Assembly (NCBI GenBank): GCA_030674185.1
Contig: JAPXFY010000013.1
Coordinates: forward strand, 51,778,067 to 51,842,066
Length of the DNA: 64,000 nucleotides
Reading direction: 5' to 3'
DNA from: Monoplex corrugatus
Taxonomy: Eukaryota > Mollusca > Gastropoda > Littorinimorpha > Ranellidae
Position numbers and translations under genes: made by a program. The notes under the pieces were generated by a model, which saw only the letters and a program-made list of their open reading frames with translations, did not search any database and was not told the origin of the DNA. Shown here one piece after another: positions 56,030-64,000 of this stretch; the first letter of the stretch is position 1, and every line of letters begins with the position of its first letter.

Positions 56030-56090
56030 TGTGTATGTGAGTGTGCGTGTTTTTAGTGTGTGTGTGTGCGCACGCGCGCGCGCGCGTGTG
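56030..56090. repeat. (GT)n with (CG)n block
   Basis: GTGTGTGTGTGCGCACGCGC followed by more CG and GT. The alternating purine-pyrimidine sequence is Z-DNA-prone. It starts about 85 bp after the composite Tc1. Confidence 0.9.
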
Positions 56091-56390
56091 TGAAACGCGG
56101 CCAGTGAACAGGAAAACTGAGTCAGGAGGGGGGAATTTGTGACTTTCGTGCACTCGGCATATGCCACGATTAACGGGTTGCTGTATCGTACAGATGAATC
56201 GATCTATTGGGGCGTTTTCATTTTTATTTGATTGCATGACATTTGTGATTAACGTTAAGTAGATATGAGAACGGATGTATGCGTGATGCGAGTCCAGTGT
56301 ACACACATTTTAAATTTCCAAATGTGGATTGACAACTGGATTCTCTTTCTCGCTTCATGTCTGTTTCTCTCTGTTTCTAATTTTCACTCT

Positions 56391-56393
<3 letters not shown>
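56091..56393. other. Spacer, no gene seen
   Basis: No recognisable exon or repeat between the GT/CG tract and the CA microsatellite. Confidence 0.4.
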
Positions 56394-56438
<45 letters not shown>

Positions 56439-56472
56439 CTCTCTCTCTCTCTCTCTCTTTCTCACACACACT
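56394..56472. repeat. (CA)n then (TC)n microsatellite
   Basis: About 40 bp of CA followed by about 25 bp of TC and a second short CA run. Confidence 0.95.
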
Positions 56473-56501
56473 CTAACATGCACACACAAATATACTCCTA
56501 A

Positions 56502-58061
56502 TCATAATTTAAGGGCCACTTCTTCCTTCCTCTCTAATTTTAAGTTGAAATAATTGACAATGTTTAGAATTGATTCTATGTTTTATTTCATCATTTCCAC
56601 ACCTGTTTTGGAAAAAAAATTAGCACAATGACCCATTAGTGAACAGCACATGCATTTAAAGGAACATCCCCCCGTTTTCAAAAAACAGAAAGTGTCAGAT
56701 TTGGCCAATCTGTTTTCAATATCGCGTGTGTCCGCCCCGAGCCTGGATGCATGCTTCACAGCGCCGATGCATCGACCCCACAAGGGTACGGAGTGTGTCC
56801 TGAGGGATGGCCGCCCACTCGATCTGCAGGATGTCGACCAGCCTGGCCAGGGTGCCCGGTGGGGGGTGGTTGTCCCTGATGCGCCTCCCGAGCACATCCC
56901 AGAGGTGTTCAATTGGGTTCAGGTCAGGTGAGCACGCTGGCCAGGCCATACGGACGACTTCATGCTGCTCCAGGAAGTCGGTCACAAGGCGTGCTCGATG
57001 CGCAGGTGCATTGTCGTCCTGGAAGATGGCGCCTTGACCAAGGTCCACAAGCGCAGGCAGTGCCACGGCCGCCAGAACCTCGTCCCGGTACCGGACCCCG
57101 TTCAGGATGCCGTCAATGGGGAGCAGGGGGGTCCGGGTACCACGGCTCATGCCACCCCACACCATCACCGACCCGCCGCCGTACCGGTTATGCTCTTGGA
57201 CAGTGGCGTCAGCGAACCTCTCCCCTTGACGTCGCCACACCCGAGCCCGGCCATTGTTAAAGGTCAGGGTGAACCTGGACTCATCCGAAAACAAGACCCG
57301 GGCCCACTGTTGCCTTGTCCAGGTCACGTGCTCCCTGGCCCAGGTCATGCGGCGCACTCTGTTGACCGGTGACAGCCTCATGTAGCCGTCTTCTCACCGT
57401 GCTGCAGCTGATGTTAGCACCTGTTGCGTCCCTCAGCTGACCCCTCAAGGTCACCGCAGTGGATGCCCTTTCCCTCAGGACGGAGAGGGCAAGGTAGCGG
57501 TCTTGCTGTCTTGTCGTTACTCTGGGTCGACCCGTGTGACGCCTTTCCTGGACTGCTCCAGTCTCATTGAAGCGCTCCAGCAGTCTCTGGATTGTGGAAT
57601 GCGACACTTCAAGTCGTCTAGCAACTTCCCGCTGCGCTAGGCCTTCATCAAGCAGAGCGAGGGCTCTCCCCCGCTGCTCATCCGTCATCCGTCGTCTTGC
57701 AAGCATGGTTAAAACGAACCAAGAACGGGTCCTTTTTATCCTCGTCTGCGGGCAACTTTGGCTGGAGTAGTGTTCAAAAAGGGCTTGACTTGCACGTGCA
57801 AAGCGAATTTTGTCGCTACCTTGCCTGCGTCGTCAGAGAGACCCTGCTGAAGATTCGACAATTTCGTGTGGAAATTGTCTTCCTTGGGCCGCCCATTGCA
57901 AATCGGCAAATCCCCAAACACGTGCCAAAAGGAAACTGCAATGTTGTCTGAGCTCTTATCCATTCAGTTACGGCAACGAATTGGAGAAAAGAGTAAGAGA
58001 AAATAGGTTATTTCTCCTTTCAAAAATTGACTCAAAAACGTTCCTGGCCCTTCAATAATGA
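56502..58061 (-). mobile_element. Tc1-like transposon, second family (copy F)
   Basis: TCATAATTTAAGGGCCA at 56502-56518 and the reverse complement of 58045-58061 (TCATTATTGAAGGGCCA) match at 15 of 17 positions and bracket a transposase pseudogene. The span of about 1560 bp is normal for a Tc1 element. The exact ends and TA duplication are unclear because the flanking bases do not agree in spacing, so the limits are provisional. It is older than copies A-E, judging by the worn ends. Confidence 0.6.
56716..57706 (-). pseudogene. Tc1-like transposase, single frameshift (copy F)
   Basis: The frame opens MLARRRMTDEQRGRALALLD, with an HTH (LAQREVARRLEVSHSTIQRL), an HTGRPRVTTRQQDR link, and a second HTH to TVRRRLHEA. 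There one frameshift (near 57375) passes to MRLSPVNRVRRMTWAREHV. The catalytic part is intact: FSDESRF, FQDDNAPAHRA and NPIEHLW, again with 34 residues between the second Asp and Glu (DD34E). It ends GGHTRY. It is clearly distinct from copies A-E in sequence but of similar length (about 330 residues). It is inactive as it stands. Confidence 0.9.
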
Positions 58062-58084
58062 CGTGTAGTATACATGCACTCGCA

Positions 58085-58253
58085 CAGACACACACACACA
58101 CACACTCTGTCTCTGTCTTTCTGTCTGTCTCTCTCTCTCTCACACACTCACACACGCACACACACACGCACACACACACACGCACACACACACACACTAT
58201 ATCTATCTATCCATCCATCTATCTATCTGAGACACACACACACACACTCTGTC

Positions 58254-58315
<62 letters not shown>

Positions 58316-58345
58316 GCACGCCCACACACTAAAAAAAAACCCACA
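58085..58345. repeat. (CA)n, (TC)n and (TATC)n compound microsatellite
   Basis: Two CA-TC modules with a TATC/CATC tract between them (58198-58228). Confidence 0.95.
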
Positions 58346-58399
58346 CACACACACACTAAATACACACCATTTTAAAATCACAATTAAAAAAAAACCAGA

Positions 58400-58400
58400 C

Positions 58401-58443
<43 letters not shown>

Positions 58444-58580
58444 CAAACAGAGAGACAGAGACAGACAGAGAGAGACAGAGTGTATGTGTGTGTTTCTGTG
58501 CGAGTGCATGTATTTGTGTGTGCATGTTAGAGTGTGTGTGTGTGTGAGAGAGAGAGAAAGAGAGAGAGAGTGTGTGTGCG
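58400..58580. repeat. (GT)n and (GA)n compound microsatellite
   Basis: Opposite-strand counterpart of 58085-58345. GT then GA modules in two rounds make an imperfect large palindrome around 58370. Confidence 0.9.
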
Positions 58581-58634
58581 TGTATGAGAGTGAAAGTTAG
58601 TGAAAAGACTTTAATCAAAGAACGAACACTGACA

Positions 58635-58644
58635 TGCACACACA

Positions 58645-58708
<64 letters not shown>

Positions 58709-58797
58709 CTCTCTCTCTCTCACTAACATGCACACATAAATACCCACACACACACACACTGACATAAACAGGCATACATACAGACACACACACACAC
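58635..58797. repeat. (CA)n with (TC)n microsatellite
   Basis: About 75 bp of CA, then TC, then ACACAC and CAGACACACA variants. Confidence 0.95.
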
Positions 58798-58799
58798 AA

Positions 58800-59500
58800 C
58801 TATCTTGGTAACCCACCCGAAGGCATCTCTAGTAAAAATACAGCAGACAGGTCATGTAATTATCATCCTGTAGCGCAAAATATACTCGCACAATTTATTG
58901 TATCATAAATATATTAACACTTTCGAAGTAGTGCTCTAATGAGCAACTGAAATACGGCTTTTTGAAAAGATGTGCGTTTATACATAACTTTCAATTCAGT
59001 CTATGGCCTGAACCATTGCTGACCGCCGAAGATTGAGTTATCTCTGAACTAAAAGATGCACGAAGTGCTAAATATACGTTGAATGATCATTTGGTATTGT
59101 CTCAATGTCAATTGTTTTGGTAAATGAGTGACTGATCTGCGATTAGTCTGATTAATTGATTGGCATTATGAATGTCTGTTTTTGCCAATTAACCGACTGT
59201 TTTGGGGTCGAATTGCTCTTATGTCATATATTTCTTGGTTCACTTCATTGTACATTAATTCCATTGATTGGTTTAGATTCACTGGTGAATAAATTGATAA
59301 ACTGAACGCATGATTAGCTGACAACGGAATGATTATATAACTTGTTAATTGATGGCGATGGGTGGCTCACCGACTGATCGATTTATAGATTGATGGTTTT
59401 AGCTATTGAGCGATCAGTGATTGAATTATGGAATGTATGGATGATTGATTCGCGTTATTTGAAGTAACGATTGCAAATTGATATATTGAACTCAGTTAAA
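58800..59500. other. AT-rich spacer grading into TGATT-rich sequence
   Basis: No gene was recognised. TGATTGAT-like words become frequent from about 59150. Confidence 0.4.
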
Positions 59501-59815
59501 TTCTAGGTTATCTGGTCGATTAAGTCACTGGATGACTGATTAACTGGTTAAATGATTGATCGATTGATTGATTGAGTGAGGGAGTGATTACGTGAAGTGA
59601 TTGTTACTGAAGTGATATCGATTGTACAGTTGGATGATGCATCTGACCCAGTCAATTGAAAGCTGATTTGTCAGTTGATTCACGGGCTGAATGGCGGATT
59701 ATTTGATTGATCAACTGGTAAATCAGTTGATTGATTGGTTAATTGATTGGTTGACTGATTGATTGATTGGTTGATTGGTTGGTTGGTTGATCGATTGATG
59801 GATTGATTGTTTATG
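59500..59815. repeat. Degenerate (GATT)n/(GGTT)n tract
   Basis: TGATTGATTGATTGG, TTGATTGGTTGGTTGG and related words over 300 bp. Words of the same kind extend left to about 59150, so this is an old simple repeat in decay. Confidence 0.85.
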
Positions 59816-60217
59816 TCAAGTAGCTGTGGTTGAATATATTGATCAACTGTATGATCACTGAAGGGTACAAGAAACGTCAGATCTGTGCACTAATTGAATG
59901 GTTTGTTTGTCTGATAGCCAGTTATTGTAAAATTGACAGTTGGATGAATGATATAGATGCGGTTAATGACAGATATTCTTGGCTGGCCAGTTGGGGAATA
60001 TGGACTGGAATACAAATGGGAGGACCACTGTAAATGCAAAGATGAATGTATCCCAGCTTGTGTGACGGTAGACGATAGAAGGGGACAATGTGACAGAGTT
60101 CACTGCAGTTTGATAGTATAACTTGTATGAATGTATAAGAAAACCTTATCTCCTCCCCTCCCCTTTCCCATGCATGTATTGTGGCCTAAGGCCGATGTAC
60201 AATAAACATTTTCTGAG
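59816..60217. other. Spacer with AATAAA, no supported gene
   Basis: GGCCTAAGGCCGATGTACAATAAACATT near 60182-60210 looks like a retroelement or gene 3' end (polyadenylation signal after a short GGCC palindrome), but no coding sequence could be tied to it. A 67-codon frame at 59830-60033 is unsupported. Confidence 0.3.
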
Positions 60218-60218
60218 T

Positions 60219-60252
<34 letters not shown>

Positions 60253-60265
60253 TCTCTCTTTGTCT
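60218..60265. repeat. (TC)n microsatellite
   Basis: Pure TC with one TGTC interruption directly after the AATAAA-containing sequence. Confidence 0.95.
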
Positions 60266-60475
60266 GTCTATCTGGGCTGCTTTTCTAATACTTGTATGAT
60301 TCACAAGTATTGACAGACAATGGTGGGGCGAGAGGTGAATCTACGAAAAAAAAAAATTTCACTTCGTTTTATAAAGTTAAATTCAAACCATAATTTCAAG
60401 CAAATGGAGAGACAGGAAAACCGTCATGAAATCTGAATGATAAAACTGCAGAAAAGCAAGGACACAGTTGTTAAC

Positions 60476-60780
60476 GGTCACTCCATGGCATTAATCACTA
60501 GTAACTTAACCCTATCACTCCCTCACCCTGTCCACCAGAGTTAACCTTTTCACAACGCCCAGATTCCAGATGAAGTATCCGCGTCACAGCACCTCACGCC
60601 TTCTCCCCTTCCCCTCATTAATATTCATGAACACAGAGTGGCGTCCCTAGCTGCCGTGCTTCTCTTTCTGTGCACATGTTTGCAACGAGTGGGTTATGTT
60701 GCCTAGTGAGATTTGAACCTGATAGGACAGTTATCTTCCCTTTATAGGACTCTCTTGGGTCGGGCACACTGTGAGGATCA
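60476..60780 (-). repeat. tRNA-headed SINE-like family R2, copy 2
   Basis: Partner of 5411-5717. The B-box-like element on the minus strand (AGGTTCAAATCTC) is kept. It also contains a stretch AACCCTATCACTCCCTCACC plus CTGTCCACCAG that matches the arm of foldback family R4. Copy 1 has the same stretch in diverged form. Confidence 0.7.
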
Positions 60781-60959
60781 TCAGCTTCTTAGCTGATTTG
60801 TGCTTTATGTATAACGATACTCCTGTATTATTGCTGCCATTGTCCGATAGCGATATATTTCTTCCTGTCGTTAAGCTTATCCGACTCGAAAATATAAGCA
60901 GCACAACCAAACAAATAAAAATGGAGAAAAAAATTACACACACAAACAACACAAAACCG

Positions 60960-61100
60960 CAAACCAAACAAAACAAAACAAAACCAACCAACCAACCGAC
61001 AACCAACCAAGCAACAAACTAGCTAACCAACCAACCAACCAGCCAAATAACCAACCAACCAACCGACCAACCAGCCAACCAACCAACCAACCAACTAAAC
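60960..61100. repeat. (CCAA)n and (CAAAA)n repeat
   Basis: ACCAACCAACCAACCGAC-type tetranucleotides preceded by CAAAACAAAAC. Confidence 0.95.
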
Positions 61101-61216
61101 CACAATTAAGAAATAGACAATACATCTGTTTAAAGGAAGTAATGAATTGCCAAAGTTCGGAAGAAAACTGTGATCCAACCAATGATGATAGACTGATCAA
61201 GATATCAAATTGGTCC

Positions 61217-62640
61217 TCATCGCCAGGTGTGGGTTTTCTTGTGGAATACAAGACCGATTCTAGAGGCTCTTCTGCCGGCTGTGCTTGGGAAGCAATTTTG
61301 TGGTCTTCTGGTCTGCTTTTGACAGTCACTCTCCTGAACAGAAAAATAGTCGTCGTCGGCCTCTTTACATCTCAAGAGATGATAGTCTGCACCAGGAGGC
61401 GTGCACTTTCTGCTGTGGCTGTGCAGGCCGATTCTTGAGTGGCAATCTCTGTCACATCTGCCACATACGAATTGTCTGGTTTCTGGAACGTTGCTTGCGA
61501 AGAGCCCTTTTCTCATCTGCGCTTTCTGCTCTCCTCCTCTCCGCATTCACAACTCCCTGCTGAACGGCTGTCCGCCACGCTGCCCTGTTTTCCGCCAGTC
61601 TCCCAAGAGCCTGTGTCAATTCCTGAGCTTCTAAGGTCCCTTTTGCATGCGTCTACAAAGCGTAGCTGTGGGCGTCCTGGAGTTCGCTTCCGGTTTGCTA
61701 GTTCGCCGTAGAGAATGTCTTTTGGTATGCGTCCATCCTCCATTCGACGCACATGGCCAAGCCAGCGTACTCGACGTTGGCTTAGAAGGGCAAAGATGGT
61801 CTGTAGGCCCGCACGACGGAGGATCTCTGTGTTGGTCACCTTGTCTTGCCATTGGATGCCGAGGATGCGTCGCAAGCAGCGGAGATGGAAAATGTTGAGC
61901 CTCTTTTCTTGGCTGGCGTATGTGGTCCAGGCTTCACTTGAGTAGAGAAGTGTGCTCAACACACATGCTCTGTACACCTGCATTTTGGTGTTCGCAGTGA
62001 GATTGCTGTTGGACCAGACCCGCTTGTTCAGTTTAGCCATGATTGATGAGGCCTTTGCAATTCTGGCTCCGATTTCAGCGTCCAGAGAGGTTGTCACTTA
62101 TGGTGGACCCCAAGTACTGAACTTGGTGGACAGCATTGAGGTAGTAGTCTCCAATGTGTAGAAATGGTGGTTCTTCAAAGCCTTGGCCTAAGATCTCAGT
62201 TTTCTTCAAGCTGATTGTGAGACCAAACTCTCTGCAAGCGTGGGCGAAGCGATCAACGAGCCTCTGGAGATCTTGTTCACTGTGGGAAGCCAGCGCAGCA
62301 TCATCTGCGAAGAGAGCTTCTCTGATGGTCTTCTTTTCCACCTTAGTTTTGGAACGAAGCCTGGCAATGTTGAAGAGCTTTCCATCGGTCCTTGTATGAA
62401 GATATACCCCTTCTTCAGATCTGCAGAAGGCATAGGTCAGCAACATCGAGAAGAAGATCCCGAACAGAGTTGGGGCCAAAACACATCCCTGTTTCACTCC
62501 GCTGCTGATTCTAAAAGGCTCTGATGTGGCACCATTATAGCACACAGTGCTATGCATATCCTCGTGAAAAGATTCGATGACAGCTGATAGTCTTGGGGGG
62601 CAGCCGATTTTCTTCAAAAGCTTGAAAAATAGGAGGAGGT
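61217..62640 (-). pseudogene. LINE ORF2, RT to zinc-knuckle C-terminus (second family)
   Basis: Minus-strand order: GCPPRLSAVIESFHEDM, SSGVKQGCVLAPTLFGIFFS, EALFADDAALASHSEQDLQ (catalytic F-A-D-D), SLKKTEILGQ, VQYLGSTIS. After a frameshift near 62090 come IAKASSIMAKLNKRVWSN, STLLYSSEAWTTYASQEKRL, LRRILGIQWQDKVTN, RRVRWLGHVRRMEDGRIPKD and RKRTPGRPQLRFVDACKRDL. After another frameshift near 61540 comes FVCGRCDRDCHSRIGLHSHS-RKC, a cysteine/histidine zinc-binding tail typical of this LINE group. The N-terminal RT and endonuclease are missing, cut at a CA microsatellite. It has few frame breaks, so it is fairly young. Confidence 0.85.
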
Positions 62641-62646
62641 AAATTA

Positions 62647-62647
<1 letters not shown>

Positions 62648-62682
<35 letters not shown>

Positions 62683-62815
62683 ACACCACACACACACACA
62701 AACACACACACACACACACACAACACACACACACACACACACCACACACACACACACACCACAAAACCCAAAACAAACACATACACACAAACGCACGCAC
62801 ACACACACACACTGA
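62648..62815. repeat. (CA)n microsatellite at LINE truncation point
   Basis: Interrupted CA repeat adjoining the truncated 5' side of the antisense LINE. Confidence 0.95.
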
Positions 62816-63375
62816 GGTGTTAAATATTTGAGACAGGAAGTCAGTTCCTTTGTTTTGGTGCACAGAAAGAGAATCTAATTTGCGCCTGTCTTGTTTTGAT
62901 GCACCATATACGCATTCTGATTCTATTTTTTGTGTATTTCCGGTTCCTGTTTACTTGAACGTTGGCAGTCATTTTAATTTAGTAGTGATGATTATTTCTT
63001 CCTGTGTAGGGCTTGTCAGACTTAAAAGGCCGAAATAACAGCAGGAGAGGAGTGTGAACATACGCACAGTATGAGCTATCCAAAAACTAGGTAGCGGTAT
63101 CCCACAGAATGAGATTTTACTCACACGATTAGCAAAAGTAAAAGATAAAATTTGGAACTGAATGACGATAATAAAGATTTATACAGCGTAACATCCCAGG
63201 AAGCCAGTACATCTTTGCCCTGTGCAGAATGTATTATGTAATAGATACAGAAGCCAACTATACATGTATAATCAGTCAAATACGTTTAGCATGACAGCAC
63301 AAGAACAGAAAACCATAACCCTAACCCCATAAAAAGATCGTAGGCGTAGCATTTAAACACACTCTCCCAAATGAA
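62816..63375. other. Spacer, no gene seen
   Basis: GTTTTGGTGCACAGAAAGAG occurs at about 62852 and again at 63738 inside a LINE tail, so a fragment of that LINE may lie here. Nothing else was recognised. Confidence 0.4.
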
Positions 63376-63515
63376 AGCAAGCAAGCAAGCAAGCAAGCAG
63401 CACAATGCACGTACGAGCGCATGCATACACGCCCACACGCATGCACACACGCACGTGTGTACACACATACACACAAACGGACACACACATCCACACGGAC
63501 ACACGCAGTTAAACG
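63376..63515. repeat. (AAGC)n and (CA)n-rich tract
   Basis: AAGCAAGCAAGCAAGC is followed by interrupted CA with GCATGC and CACGCA words. Confidence 0.9.
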
Positions 63516-63649
63516 CGCAGTCACTGATGCAAACCATGCAAACAGACTGATGAAATTTACACAAAGCAACAATTTCTCACACAGCCGATTATACTAACAC
63601 ATACCGACAATAGGTTGAAAGCAGATATGAGAAAGAGGTGAGAGCAACA

Positions 63650-63935
63650 GTATTATCAGAAGATATGCGAGTTTAAAGCTCTCTGAAATGACGACAAAGA
63701 CGGAAGGTGATGAACACCTGAAGGAAAGTAGTTCCACTGTTTTGGTGCACAGAAAGAGAATGACGATTTGCTGAAAATTTTGATCATTACATAGGGAATG
63801 CAGAAAGTGCGTTTATCAAATGATGTCCAGAAGAAATCTAAACAGTAAGGACATCTGGGCATGGTGGTTTCAGAGAAGAAGTTGTAAAAGGAGTTGAAAG
63901 TTTGTGATCTTGTTATGTTTGGGCTGGGAGCTAAT
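63650..63935 (-). pseudogene. LINE ORF2 C-terminal tail
   Basis: The minus strand reads KRTFCIPYVMIKIFSKSSFS, then FCAPKQWNYFPSGVHHLPSL, SSFQRALNSHIF and stop. The pattern F-x-x-A-P-x-x-W-N-x-x-P-x-x-[VI], then S-L-x-x-F-[KQ]-x-x-L-x-x-[HY]-[IL]-F is the standard last segment of Jockey/CR1-type ORF2 proteins. The upstream part continues towards the window end without other recognised RT motifs. Confidence 0.65.
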
Positions 63936-64000
63936 GAGGTTTGTAAAGGAGGGGTTGAGCATGATATATTTGTGAGCCTTCATAACTAGTCTTGTTGAAC

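Noticed and set aside
58085..58580. A large palindrome made of CA/TC and GT/GA tracts
   Set aside because: Complementarity comes from simple repeats only, with no unique arms, so I do not count it as a foldback element.

Overview
The window is animal nuclear DNA that is gene-poor and almost entirely repeats. Evidence for this is the long microsatellites, tRNA-headed SINEs, decayed non-LTR retrotransposons (LINEs), Tc1-type DNA transposons, minisatellites up to about 9 kb and splice-signal-flanked candidate exons. There are no bacterial-style gene runs. The mix of repeats fits a lophotrochozoan, most likely a gastropod mollusc, but that placement is inference from general repeat character and not from a diagnostic gene.

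Layout. 0-17.5 kb: microsatellites, a decayed LINE ORF2 at 1.9-4.1 kb with an internal 57-bp tandem amplification and an inverted segment, several SINE pieces, and two unrelated 20-bp-period satellites (6.65-7.83 kb and 16.68-17.24 kb). 17.5-23.2 kb: the best candidate for a host gene, a CpG-rich start with a CTCF-core-like motif, a 73-nt first coding exon and a phase-compatible 94-nt second exon about 5.4 kb downstream. The intron carries a 29-bp minisatellite with an inverted arm and a 90-bp tandem array. 23.5-27.3 kb: a SINE and an antisense LINE reverse transcriptase cut by Tc1 copy A. 27.8-35.4 kb: a GT-rich segmental tandem array that holds a near-perfect 131-bp-armed inverted repeat. 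35.9-42.1 kb: more tandem duplications, Tc1 copy B, a G-rich tract, a full SINE and a candidate exon. 42.3-51.3 kb: a 35-bp minisatellite of roughly 190 units, interrupted by Tc1 copy C and the 5' end of a LINE. 52-58 kb: exon-like duplications, a composite inverted Tc1 (copies D and E) and a second Tc1 family (F). 58-64 kb: microsatellites, a SINE copy and two antisense LINE 3' portions.

Most striking signals. (1) The 35-bp satellite carries a joined 3'/5' splice-site motif (TTTATTTCTACAG|GTGAGA) in nearly every unit, the signature of a recursive-splice ratchet point. The 90-bp array upstream carries an acceptor, 18 nt and a GTAAGT donor per unit in the same orientation. (2) A 2.3-kb Tc1 element has its 5' half replaced by an inverted copy of its 3' half, joined at a 5-bp microhomology, with a tip swap at one end, and it keeps an open chimeric transposase frame. 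(3) A 131-bp-armed snap-back repeat has a 26-nt loop. All functional claims about host genes remain inference.
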